Origin: Archaeoglobaceae archaeon
Lineage (GTDB): Archaea; Halobacteriota; Archaeoglobi; Archaeoglobales; Archaeoglobaceae
Direction of reading: 5' to 3'
NCBI GenBank assembly: GCA_025058955.1
Contig: JANXDV010000010.1
Location: forward strand, 1 to 20,926
Length of the DNA: 20,926 nt
Part shown: positions 6,837 to 14,295 of the stretch, in pieces
How the letters are laid out: the number at the start of each line of letters is the position of its first letter
Numbering within the stretch: the stretch's first letter is position 1
Translations under genes and position numbers: made by a program
Notes under the pieces: model-generated
Told to the model about the DNA's origin: nothing
Database searches by the model: none
What the model saw: the letters and a program-made list of their open reading frames with translations, nothing else

Positions 6837-9800
6837 CTCTTTATACCGATCTTAACCTTAAGATCTTCGATCTCCCATTCCTTAACGTAGCCAATAGCTT
6901 TTTCAAATCTAAGCTCTTTTGAACGTGTTTCATTCTTAATGTAATCTACCCAGCCCTCTAAGAGTTTTTGATCGATCTCGACATAGCTGATTATGAACTC
7001 CTCTACGTTCAGATTCATCTCCTTTCTCATCTGCTGGATCCTGCGAACAACCTCTCTTGCATAAGCTTCTCTGAGCAAGTTCTCATCCAAGGTTTTATTT
7101 ATGTAAACTCTTCCTGCTGAGAATTCTGCAAATTCATAACCCTCTGGAAGCTTTTCCTCAACTATTAAGCAATCTTTTCCAAGCTTAATGCCTTCAAACT
7201 CTATCTCCTCTGGAACTTCTTTCAATCTCGAAACGAATTCAGCAAAATCCTTAGCTTTTCCTTTGAGTATTGGACCAATTTTCTTAAAATCTGGCTTTAT
7301 TATTAGCTCTCTGGGGAATTTTTCAACGAATTTTACTTCTTTTACATTGCTCTGCTTTGCAATTATCTCAGCAACACTTTCAAGTCCTTTGAGTCTTGTT
7401 TCTACAATTAGCTCCCTTAAAGGCCATCTTAGCTTGATTCTCGCTTTGCTTCTTGCACTATTTCCCGCTTCAACTATTGCCTTCGCGACCTTCATTTTTT
7501 CCTCAAGTTCTTCTTCGATCAGCCTTTCATCAGGCTTTGGAAATTCTTCCATGAAAATGCTCTCTTTTCCTTCTCTAAAGCTCTTCACAAAGTTCTGATA
7601 AAGCCATTCCGCAATAACTGGGGCGAATGGAGCAATTATACGCAAGGATTTATCTATAACTCTAAACATCGTTTCATAAGCGGATCTCTTATTCTTGGAT
7701 TCCACTTCTTCCCAGACTCTTGAGCGAATGAGTGGGATATACCATCTGCTGAAATCCTCGATTATGAACTCAAAAAAGCCCTTTACTACTCTGTGAAGTT
7801 GATATTTCTCCATTGCAGATATTGCTTCTTTATTGAATCTTTCAAGTCTTGAGAGAATCCATCTGTCTTCAAGGCTCAGCTCAACTTCTTTTCCCGCTCT
7901 AAATTTGTCTATACTCATGTAGGTGTGAGCAAATCTGATCGTGTTCCATAGTATGTTCATATTCCTTAGCACATTCCTCGCTTCCTCCCAGCTAAACTTC
8001 AGATCTTCCCAAACCGCGGAGCTTAGAACATAAAGCCTAAAGCAGTCGACTCCGATCTGGCTTATCACCTCTTCAGGCTCCACGACATTTCCAAGGCTTT
8101 TGCTCATCTTTCTCCCTTGCTCATCCAACGTGAACCCATGCATTAAAACCGCTTTGTAAGGTGCTTTATCGAAGCAAATGAGCGATGCTCCGAGTTGTGA
8201 GTAGAACCAACCCCTTGTCTGATCATGTCCCTCTGTGATGAAATCTGCTGGCCAAAGATCGAATTTGTCTTTTCTTAAAGGATACCCTATACTTCCCCAG
8301 CTCGCAACTCCGCTGTCAAACCAAACATCGAAGACATCTTTAACCCTACTCATCTCTCCACCGCATTCGCAAGCAAATTTTACCGCATCAATTCTCGGAC
8401 GATGGAGATCCATATCGTTACTCCATTTGATCTCATTTATGCTCCCAATAACCTTTATTTTACCACACTTTTCGCAGATCCAAATTGGTAATGGAATTCC
8501 CCAGTAGCGCTGTCTGCTGATGCACCAGTCCTTTGCATTGCTGATCCAGTCCTTAAATCTCGCAGATCCCGCCCACTCTGGAATCCACCGCACCTTTTCT
8601 ATTTCTTCAAGCATCTTTTCCTTAAGCTCGGTGATCTTAATGAACCATTGCTCCGTAGCTCTAAAGATGATCGGGGTTTTGCATCTCCAGCAGTGTCCGT
8701 AGCGGTGAAAGATCCTTTCTTCAGCAACGAGGAGATCCTTCTTAAGCAGGTCTTCTATGATCAACTCATTCGCATCTTTAACGCTTATTCCAGCGTATTT
8801 TCCAGCTTCTTCGGTGAAGACCCCTCTGTCATCTACTGGATTGAAAACCTCAAGACCATACTTCAAGCCAAGCTCGAAGTCTTCAACACCATGCGCTGTA
8901 GCAATATGCACACAACCTGTATTCTCCGCTGAAACGAAGTCTGCAAGAACGATCTTGTGAGCAATTTTGGACTGAATCGGAATTTCTTCAGCCAAAGGAT
9001 GCTCATATTCTATTCCTTCGAGTTTTCCTCCAAGAAAAGTCTCAACGATCTCCCATCTCTCGTAACCTTTTGCAAGCACATCGACTAAATTTTCAGCCAA
9101 GATTATTGTCTCCGCTTCACCATTTCTAAAAGCCCTAACCTTAGCATACTTCAGCTTTGGATTGACCGCAACAGCGATGTTTGCTGGAATCGTCCAAGGC
9201 GTTGTAGTCCAAACCAAAACAAATCCACCATTTTTTAGCTTGAACTTCACGTAGATTGAAGGATCTTCTTTTTCCGCATACTCGACTTCCGCTTCAGCCA
9301 ATGCGGTCTCGCAGCGAGGACACCAGTTTACGACCATCTTCTTTCTTTCAAGCAAACCCTTTTCATGAGCTTTTTTAATTGCAAACCACGCTGAGTTCAT
9401 GTATTCTGCTTTTATTGTCATATACGGCTTTTCCCAATCCATCCAGACAGCTAATGCTTTAAACTGCTCTGTCATCATATCCTTGTTTCTCAATGCATAA
9501 TCCATGCAACGTCTAACGAAGTTTTCAACTCCAAAGTTTTCTATGTCTCTTTTACTCTTAAATCCAAGCTCTTGCTCAACTTTCACCTCGATTGGCAATC
9601 CATGCATGTCCCAGCCAGGTGTGTCAGTTGGGGAGAATCCGTTCATTCTTAGGTATCTGAGGATCGTGTCCTTGATCACCTTGTTCCATGCGGTGCCGAG
9701 ATGGATTCTGCCAGTAGTGTATGGAGGACCATCAAGGAAGTAAAAATTCTTTCCTTTTCTCTCTTTTAACTTTTCGTAAATTCCAAGTTCTTTCCAAAGC

Positions 9801-9850
9801 TTGAAAACATGATCTTCGATTTCCTTCGGAGAATACAGTGGAGGAAGCAT
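6827..9850 (-). CDS. ileS: Isoleucyl-tRNA synthetase
   Basis: 1007 residues, class Ia. HLGT at 50-53 is the HIGH motif and KMSKS is at 581-585. The CP1 editing domain shows WTTTPWTIPAN (214-224). Cysteine pairs C177/C180, CWRC near 387, C459/C462 and CECGG near 494 may hold zinc. The frame is open upstream to 10015, but I place the start at ATG 9850 (MLPPLYSPKEIEDHV). The extra 55 residues are hydrophobic, unlike the family, and contain both divergent promoters. It is first gene of the ileS-mptE-NMD3-like operon. Confidence 0.97.
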   Translation of the reverse strand: MLPPLYSPKEIEDHVFKLWKELGIYEKLKERKGKNFYFLDGPPYTTGRIHLGTAWNKVIKDTILRYLRMNGFSPTDTPGWDMHGLPIEVKVEQELGFKSKRDIENFGVENFVRRCMDYALRNKDMMTEQFKALAVWMDWEKPYMTIKAEYMNSAWFAIKKAHEKGLLERKKMVVNWCPRCETALAEAEVEYAEKEDPSIYVKFKLKNGGFVLVWTTTPWTIPANIAVAVNPKLKYAKVRAFRNGEAETIILAENLVDVLAKGYERWEIVETFLGGKLEGIEYEHPLAEEIPIQSKIAHKIVLADFVSAENTGCVHIATAHGVEDFELGLKYGLEVFNPVDDRGVFTEEAGKYAGISVKDANELIIEDLLKKDLLVAEERIFHRYGHCWRCKTPIIFRATEQWFIKITELKEKMLEEIEKVRWIPEWAGSARFKDWISNAKDWCISRQRYWGIPLPIWICEKCGKIKVIGSINEIKWSNDMDLHRPRIDAVKFACECGGEMSRVKDVFDVWFDSGVASWGSIGYPLRKDKFDLWPADFITEGHDQTRGWFYSQLGASLICFDKAPYKAVLMHGFTLDEQGRKMSKSLGNVVEPEEVISQIGVDCFRLYVLSSAVWEDLKFSWEEARNVLRNMNILWNTIRFAHTYMSIDKFRAGKEVELSLEDRWILSRLERFNKEAISAMEKYQLHRVVKGFFEFIIEDFSRWYIPLIRSRVWEEVESKNKRSAYETMFRVIDKSLRIIAPFAPVIAEWLYQNFVKSFREGKESIFMEEFPKPDERLIEEELEEKMKVAKAIVEAGNSARSKARIKLRWPLRELIVETRLKGLESVAEIIAKQSNVKEVKFVEKFPRELIIKPDFKKIGPILKGKAKDFAEFVSRLKEVPEEIEFEGIKLGKDCLIVEEKLPEGYEFAEFSAGRVYINKTLDENLLREAYAREVVRRIQQMRKEMNLNVEEFIISYVEIDQKLLEGWVDYIKNETRSKELRFEKAIGYVKEWEIEDLKVKIGIKRWS

Positions 9851-9870
9851 AGCCCTAAATCTTGTGTAGG

Positions 9871-9884
9871 TTAAAAAATTTATT
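9871..9884 (-). promoter_or_regulatory. TATA box of ileS
   Basis: The minus strand reads AATAAATTTTTTAA, centred 27 bases before the ileS ATG at 9850. This predicts transcription starting at the start codon, i.e. a leaderless mRNA, and argues against the upstream start at 10015. Confidence 0.6.
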
Positions 9885-9904
9885 CGATTATTAGCAAGGA
9901 TGAG

Positions 9905-9950
9905 AAAATTTATATCTTTAATCTGCATGGTAATGATTGTAAGGGGGAGG
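9905..9950 (+). promoter_or_regulatory. TATA box and ribosome-binding site of the coiled-coil/HAMP gene pair
   Basis: AAAATTTATATC (9905-9916) is a near-consensus archaeal TATA box. Transcription about 25 bases on, near 9936, gives a leader of roughly 20 bases carrying GGGGGAGG (9943-9950), five bases before ATG 9956. The promoter points away from the ileS promoter, with about 20 bases between the boxes. Confidence 0.7.
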
Positions 9951-9955
9951 AGATT

Positions 9956-10525
9956 ATGGATGCAGACGTGAGAAAGATTATAGACGAGAAGGATAAAAAA
10001 ATTGAGGAGTTGCAAGCGAGAGTTAAAGAACTGGAGAGGAAGGTAAGATATTACGAGATCAAAGAGGTCTATAGAGACTTACTTCCTGAAGATTTTCTCC
10101 AAAGACTTGTGGAGCTACCACCAGAAATGATGGTTCTCGAACTCGGAAAATATCTGAGAGGGATGACAACCGAAAAAGTAAAACCAGTGGTTGAGAAGAG
10201 CTATAAAGAGAAAGAAGAAATTAAAGCACCAGAACCTAAAGAAGTGCCAATTCCTAAGCCAGCCGGAGTAAAGGCAAAAGTTGGACTTGATCTGAATTTC
10301 ACGCAAAGGTATGATTACAGTGGAAGCGATGTTGCATTTCTTGGAGAAGATCTTATGAAATCCCTTGGAGCTTCTGAAGGCGATTATATTGTAGTTCAGA
10401 AGGAAAGCAGTGTCAATCTGAGAGTCCTACCTTACACGAAACCGGGATTTATTGTGGTCCCGACATGGGTTAGAGAGAAGATCGGAGCGAAGATAAATGA
10501 CTTTGTAGAGGTGATCAAGAGATGA
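9956..10525 (+). CDS. Coiled-coil protein with C-terminal beta domain, coupled to the HAMP receptor
   Basis: 189 residues. Residues 1-37 (KIIDEKDKKIEELQARVKEL and onward) are a clear coiled coil. Residues 38-70 form a second helical region. Residues 88-106 are a charged, proline-rich linker (KAPEPKEVPIPKPAG). Residues 107-189 are strand-rich, with LMKSLGASEGDYIVVQ and then FIVVPTWVREKIGAKINDFVEV. This two-fold 'helix-G-A-x-x-(G/N)-D' pattern recalls double-psi beta-barrel folds such as the Cdc48 N-domain; that is inference. No membrane segment. The stop overlaps the start of the HAMP receptor (ATGA at 10522-10525), so the two are made together. I do not recognise the protein; it is a candidate cytoplasmic partner of the receptor. 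Confidence 0.75.
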   Translation: MDADVRKIIDEKDKKIEELQARVKELERKVRYYEIKEVYRDLLPEDFLQRLVELPPEMMVLELGKYLRGMTTEKVKPVVEKSYKEKEEIKAPEPKEVPIPKPAGVKAKVGLDLNFTQRYDYSGSDVAFLGEDLMKSLGASEGDYIVVQKESSVNLRVLPYTKPGFIVVPTWVREKIGAKINDFVEVIKR

Positions 10526-11520
10526 AACTAACGCCTAAGATCGTTTTAATTGTTTTGATCGCGAGCATTGTGCCATTACTCGTTTTAGCACAGTTAACAT
10601 TAGCGGGCGTTACACAGTCAGGTGAGAGTGCAAGAGTGGGAGTTGTTAATGTTAGTCAAGTGTATATTGAGAAAGCAGGACAGGAAGCTGTCAGAATGAA
10701 AACTGAGGATCTTGCTAAGAAGATAGAGCTATATCTGAGGCAAAAATTAAGAGAGAACCCGAATTTGACCACCGTTGATCTGATGAACGATCCGGACTTT
10801 CGTGAACTTTCTGCAAGAAAGTGGGGTATGGGTGAATATACATGGGTCCTCGGTGGAGCGGTGATTGGTAGAGAGTATAAAATCGTGACCGTGATCTATC
10901 CAACACTACCACAGCATCAGTGGGGTAAAGAAATAAAGAGCGATTTGGGCTGGGACAAAAGTATGCCTGAGCTCTACAATCTCACAGTTGGCTCTCTTGG
11001 TAGTTTCACCCATTTGACCTGTGGTTATTATACTTGGATAGAGCCGGACACACTAAAACAAACTCAAAAATATCTCTGCCAGATCCCAGTTTCTTTGAGT
11101 TTAAGAGTCTATGATCCAACGCTCAAAACAAACGTGGTTCTCATCGCAGGCACAGGAGCATATATCGACGGATATTTCCAGTATTTAACTAAGAATCCAG
11201 CTAATCCAGCGGAAAACATAGCGGGAGAAGTTACAAAAAGTATTGAAAAGGCAAGTGAACAGATCTACATAAATCTGGGTATAGCATTTGCTATAGCGGT
11301 GGTGTTCATTGTAATCATCGCATACTTTACAATTTCAAGCATCGCAAATCCGATTGTGGAGCTGAGCAGAAGTGCGGACAAGATCAGTGCGGGAGAAGTT
11401 GACACTGAGATCCCCTTCAGGGAAAGAGCGGATGAAATAGGGATCCTTTCGAACAGTATAGAGAGATTGAAGAGAAGCTTAAAGGTGGCTATGCAAAGCC
11501 TCGAAGAGGCTTTGAAGTGA
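10522..11520 (+). CDS. Af1503-like transmembrane receptor ending in a HAMP domain
   Basis: 332 residues. Transmembrane helix 1 is at about 7-27, an extracytoplasmic domain spans 30-248 (two cysteines, C167 and C186), helix 2 is at about 250-271, and a HAMP domain runs from 272 to about 325. HAMP shows the P-I-V-E-L-S start (AS1), the connector EIPFRERADEIGIL with conserved glutamate, and AS2 ending SLKVAMQSLEEALK. The protein stops there: no kinase, cyclase or chemotaxis domain. The HAMP sequence closely resembles what I recall of Archaeoglobus fulgidus Af1503, whose HAMP structure founded the helix-rotation model and which also lacks an output domain. A single-helix-anchored sensor of unknown ligand is likely; its partner may be the coupled upstream protein. 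Confidence 0.88.
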   Translation: MKLTPKIVLIVLIASIVPLLVLAQLTLAGVTQSGESARVGVVNVSQVYIEKAGQEAVRMKTEDLAKKIELYLRQKLRENPNLTTVDLMNDPDFRELSARKWGMGEYTWVLGGAVIGREYKIVTVIYPTLPQHQWGKEIKSDLGWDKSMPELYNLTVGSLGSFTHLTCGYYTWIEPDTLKQTQKYLCQIPVSLSLRVYDPTLKTNVVLIAGTGAYIDGYFQYLTKNPANPAENIAGEVTKSIEKASEQIYINLGIAFAIAVVFIVIIAYFTISSIANPIVELSRSADKISAGEVDTEIPFRERADEIGILSNSIERLKRSLKVAMQSLEEALK

Positions 11521-11522
11521 AA

Positions 11523-11549
11523 ATTTTCTCATTTATTTTTTACCTTTTT
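11523..11549 (+). terminator. T-rich putative terminator after the HAMP receptor gene
   Basis: Directly after the stop codon come several T runs (ATTTATTTTTTACCTTTTT at 11531-11549). Archaeal RNA polymerase terminates at such T-rich tracts without needing a hairpin. It separates the receptor gene from the TATA-like box of the next gene. Confidence 0.45.
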
Positions 11550-11560
11550 GAAAGCGATAA

Positions 11561-11627
11561 GTTTTTAAAAAGAAATTTTTAAGTGGGATCTAATGAGGAT
11601 TAATATTGGCAAAAATTTGAGGAGGGG
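11561..11627 (+). promoter_or_regulatory. Promoter and ribosome-binding site of the 68-residue gene
   Basis: GTTTTTAAAA (11561-11570) is TATA-like. A start near 11592 would leave a leader of about 44 bases with a strong GGAGGGG (11621-11627) eight bases before ATG 11636. This suggests an independent transcript, though read-through from the receptor gene is possible. Confidence 0.5.
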
Positions 11628-11635
11628 TTTTTAAC

Positions 11636-11842
11636 ATGATCACATACCAAGTGCTTTTAGATGAATTAAAGAAGGAAGTTGGACCAATAGCGAAACTTTT
11701 TCTTGACAAGGCGATGAGCTCTCTCGGCATAACCGAGATCAACAACACCAATTACCAAGATGTGCTTGAGGTTCTTAAAATGAATAAAGAGCTAAGAGAC
11801 TACATATCAGAAGTTGAAAAAAAGTTGGAGAAGCTCAAGTGA
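11636..11842 (+). CDS. Small helical protein with GPIAKLFLDKA motif, unknown function
   Basis: 68 residues, all helix-compatible, with a charged coiled-coil tail (ISEVEKKLEKLK). The start has VGPIAKLFLDKAMSSLGI. From memory, a similar V-G-P-(I/V)-A helix occurs in short C-terminal domains of bacterial and archaeal signalling proteins; I cannot name the family with confidence. A strong ribosome-binding site and full codon structure support it as a real gene. Its last eight bases overlap the convergent DUF2226-like gene. Placement between the HAMP receptor and the Roadblock operon suggests a signalling role. Confidence 0.7.
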   Translation: MITYQVLLDELKKEVGPIAKLFLDKAMSSLGITEINNTNYQDVLEVLKMNKELRDYISEVEKKLEKLK

Positions 11843-12647
11843 GTTTTCTACCAATTTTTTGCTCGATCTTAGCGATAACTCCATCTATTTTCTCTCGAGG
11901 AATGAACATTACAAGCGTCTTAAGAGCCTTATCAATCTCCGTTCCTCTCTTTATTAGCTCTTCATAGCTTTTACAGGACTCTATGATGCTTACTGCCTTC
12001 TTGGATGGTTTTCCAATCTCTGAATATAGAAGGTCTACGATTTCTTTCCTTAAATTATCAAAGTCAGCTGTAACCTGACCTTCTCGAGTTTCTTCAACTT
12101 CGAGCTCTCCAAGGGCGTTTGAGATCAAATAATCTACTTCCTCATCGCTCGGTCTCGTTATGCCATATTTTCGCAAGACTTTCTCCCTTTCAATTTCAAA
12201 AGCCAATTCCGAATTTCCAACTGACTCGGTTATCGCTTTTTCTATCTCCTTTTCATCTGGCTTTGGAATTTTATATTTATCAATGATCTTGGATCTCTCA
12301 ATTATCCGCAAACCTCTTTCCGAAACGAAGGCACTCTTGTTCAAATCGATCGCCTTTTTGATTTGATCTGCATTCAGAACGTAGATCTCCACGACCGTAT
12401 TATCTAAATCTGAAATTTCTGATAGAGCATCATCTCCATATATGCTTGTCCTACTTCTAACCTTTATCACTTCTGCTGCCAAGATCTTTCCACCGTCTAA
12501 CAAAACTTCTGCAGAACAAAGCTCATCTCTTTTGAAACCTACTTTGATGTATCCGCTGAACTTTGAAAGTGTGAGATTTTCCAAAACTTTCTCCAGTCTT
12601 CCCTTTTCTATTTTAGTAAGGGGAACTTTTGGAAGGATCATATTCAC
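11835..12647 (-). CDS. DUF2226-like archaeal protein with internal KY-x-I repeat
   Basis: 270 residues from GTG 12647 (ATG 12641 is an alternative). The first 110 residues look like a globular alpha/beta domain (LSKFSGYIKVGF, EVLLDGGKILAAEV, VEIYVLNADQIKKAI), which fits archaeal DUF2226 as I know it. Residues 117-139 and 153-175 are a repeat 36 residues apart: E-R-(S/E)-K-(I/V)-(I/L)-x-K-Y-x-I-x-x-P-x-x-x-E-(I/V). The C-terminus (190-270) is helical. The GTG overlaps the stop of the Roadblock gene (GTGA), so the two are translated together. Function unknown; its coupling to a Roadblock protein suggests they form one complex. Confidence 0.6.
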   Translation of the reverse strand: MNMILPKVPLTKIEKGRLEKVLENLTLSKFSGYIKVGFKRDELCSAEVLLDGGKILAAEVIKVRSRTSIYGDDALSEISDLDNTVVEIYVLNADQIKKAIDLNKSAFVSERGLRIIERSKIIDKYKIPKPDEKEIEKAITESVGNSELAFEIEREKVLRKYGITRPSDEEVDYLISNALGELEVEETREGQVTADFDNLRKEIVDLLYSEIGKPSKKAVSIIESCKSYEELIKRGTEIDKALKTLVMFIPREKIDGVIAKIEQKIGRKLT

Positions 12648-12988
12648 ACCATCATAACGATCTTATCTACCGCCTTTTTCATTTCAATCTTTAACAAACC
12701 ATAATTTGACTTCATATCCGCTACAATACCCAAAACAAAATTTCCAGCTTTGGAGATTATTATTCTTTCTTTCTTTCCTTCAACTGTTATTAGGTCAGGG
12801 CTATCAGATGAAAGCTTTTGCGTAATCTCAGTAGCTTTGTTGAGCAGATCTACTATTAATGCTGCACTCATCTCCTCGTTGGCCAAGCCGACTGATTCAG
12901 ATTCTATAAGCATTCCCTCAGAGTCTGCAATGTATACCCCCTTTACACCACTAACTCCAAGGAGGTCCGCAATAACATTTTCAAACAT
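12644..12988 (-). CDS. Roadblock/LC7 domain protein
   Basis: 114 residues forming one Roadblock/LC7 domain. VKGVYIADSEGMLIESES is the first hairpin, followed by a long helix (SAALIVDLLNKATEITQKL), ITVEGKKERIIISKAGNFVLGIV strands split by short turns, and a final helix. Such domains dimerise and serve as platforms for small GTPases (MglB-MglA in bacteria, Ragulator and dynein light chain in eukaryotes). ATG at 12988 follows a G-rich ribosome-binding site (GAGGGGGGC). It is first gene of a two-gene operon with the DUF2226-like protein; no GTPase gene is in the window. Confidence 0.88.
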   Translation of the reverse strand: MFENVIADLLGVSGVKGVYIADSEGMLIESESVGLANEEMSAALIVDLLNKATEITQKLSSDSPDLITVEGKKERIIISKAGNFVLGIVADMKSNYGLLKIEMKKAVDKIVMMV

Positions 12989-13020
12989 ATGCCCCCCTCA
13001 TCATTATTGTGGTTAAATGA

Positions 13021-13030
13021 GTATATAATA
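13021..13030 (-). promoter_or_regulatory. TATA box of the Roadblock operon
   Basis: The minus strand reads TATTATATAC, a good TATA match. A start about 25 bases downstream near 13000 leaves a leader of about 12 bases that is mostly the G-rich ribosome-binding site before ATG 12988. Confidence 0.6.
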
Positions 13031-13058
13031 CTTATGATGCGAAATTCAATATTAACTA

Positions 13059-13703
13059 TTATAAAAATTTTGAAGCAAAAGTCTCAGGAGTGCTTTTACA
13101 ATCCTCGACAAAACTACAGCCTTTACAATAATTTGTCTCATTTCTTTCTGGTAAAAAACCTTTTTTAATCATTTTAAGCCTTTCTATAAGTTTTAGTGCT
13201 TTTCTTCTAATTCCAAGATCCGCTTCCGCTATTCTGAGCTCCCCAGAGTATGCATAGTAGATCATGCTTCTATTCATCTTCGTTATCAAAGCGGTAATTC
13301 CCGCTTTTATGCGATCTGGAAACCAGACTCCCTCAGGGGGAGCATTAAGTGAAACGAACAATGGAAATTTCTCTCCATTGAATTCGACGATCTCATCAAC
13401 GACTAAAGAAACTTCAAGCTCTTTAGAAGTAAAAACAACGTCCCAGTCTAAGCTTTTGAGCTCCTTTAAGTATTCGCTCAAAACGAGCTTTTTCAAAGCA
13501 TTTCTGTAGATCTCTTCTTCAAAGCACTCATTCATTGCTAAAATTCTCTGCTTAGCCCATTCAACTCCAAAACCTCTTCTGAGGCTCAAGTAGATCTCTC
13601 TAACTGCCTGTTTTTCAGAAAATCGCTTATCTCCGAAGTGATACCTGTAATAGGCAAGCCTGGGACATGTAAGATAACTCAAGATATGACTAAGCTTGAT
13701 CAC
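13059..13703 (-). CDS. Cas4-like Fe-S protein lacking the E-x-K nuclease motif
   Basis: 214 residues from GTG 13703. Four cysteines at 13 (YLTCPRLAYY), 193, 196 and 202 (CKGCSFVEDC) have the spacing of the 4Fe-4S site in Cas4/RecB-type exonucleases. Of the PD-(D/E)xK core, D103 in LEVSLVVDEIV fits the metal-binding Asp. The following strand, where Cas4 has E-x-K, reads FPLFVSLNAP, and the next helix (RIKAGITALITKM) lacks the Q-x-x-x-Y motif. The fold and cluster thus seem kept while catalytic residues are lost. There is no CRISPR array or other cas gene nearby. It may bind DNA without cutting, but function is unknown. Confidence 0.7.
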   Translation of the reverse strand: MIKLSHILSYLTCPRLAYYRYHFGDKRFSEKQAVREIYLSLRRGFGVEWAKQRILAMNECFEEEIYRNALKKLVLSEYLKELKSLDWDVVFTSKELEVSLVVDEIVEFNGEKFPLFVSLNAPPEGVWFPDRIKAGITALITKMNRSMIYYAYSGELRIAEADLGIRRKALKLIERLKMIKKGFLPERNETNYCKGCSFVEDCKSTPETFASKFL

Positions 13704-13724
13704 AGGCGAAATTCAAGTTAAAGG

Positions 13725-13740
13725 ATAAAAATTTTATTTT
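13725..13740. promoter_or_regulatory. Shared symmetric TATA element between divergent genes
   Basis: ATAAAAATTTTATTTT is nearly self-complementary, so it reads as a TATA box both ways. It lies about 25 bases from the GTG of the Cas4-like gene (13703) and about 26 bases from the ATG of the phosphoesterase gene (13759). Both transcripts would be essentially leaderless. Confidence 0.55.
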
Positions 13741-13758
13741 GAGCAACTAATCGAAGTG

Positions 13759-14295
13759 ATGAGAATAATTGCTGTTGCAGATACACATCTTCAAGAATGG
13801 CAAATTCCTGAAAAATTGATCGAACTAATGAGATCTGCAGATCTTATTGTTCATGCTGGCGATTTTGTAAGCTTTGAGGTTTATGAAAAGTTTTCTGAGT
13901 TCGATCTTGTAGCTGTGAAAGGAGATAACGACGATCCAAAGCTTGAAAAACTTCCAGAAATTGCAAAATTTAAAGTTGACAACTTAGAGATCGGATTAGT
14001 TCATAAGGGCAATTACCTGAACATTTTCGATGACCTGATCTATAAAGCCATGGAATTAAATGTTGATCTGCTTATTTTCGGACATATACACAGATTTGTT
14101 TTTGAAAAAATAAAAAATAGAGCAATTCTATGTCCTGGAAGTCCTACAGAGCCAAGAATGTCTTTTGCAAGCTGTGCAGAAATTCTGATTGATAGAAAGG
14201 ATGTAGAGGTTAAATGTCATTTGGTTCAATCAATTTTTTGCTCTTTTGGAGGTGAAAACCTTGAAGGTATTGGTTGGAGAAAGGAGCGTTTATGA
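13759..14295 (+). CDS. YfcE/MJ0936-type metallophosphoesterase
   Basis: 178 residues of the calcineurin-like phosphoesterase fold. Metal-binding motifs appear in order: VADTHL (D-x-H), HAGDF (G-D), VKGDNDD (normally G-N-x-D), VHKG (normally H-G) and FGHIHR (G-H-x-H). MJ0936 relatives hydrolyse phosphodiesters with Mn or Ni; the natural substrate is unknown. ATG 13759 begins MRIIAVAD; GTG 13756 directly before it is the only near alternative. It is the first of four touching or overlapping plus-strand genes, and its end overlaps the MoaE gene by 35 bases. Confidence 0.85.
   Translation: MRIIAVADTHLQEWQIPEKLIELMRSADLIVHAGDFVSFEVYEKFSEFDLVAVKGDNDDPKLEKLPEIAKFKVDNLEIGLVHKGNYLNIFDDLIYKAMELNVDLLIFGHIHRFVFEKIKNRAILCPGSPTEPRMSFASCAEILIDRKDVEVKCHLVQSIFCSFGGENLEGIGWRKERL

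Noticed and set aside
9851..10015. 55-residue N-terminal extension of ileS (open frame to 10015)
   Set aside because: The residues are hydrophobic and unlike any IleRS start, the segment overlaps the divergent gene and contains both TATA boxes; ATG 9850 fits the family.
13059..13703. Active CRISPR-Cas adaptation gene
   Set aside because: No repeats, no cas1/cas2 nearby, and the nuclease motif seems lost.
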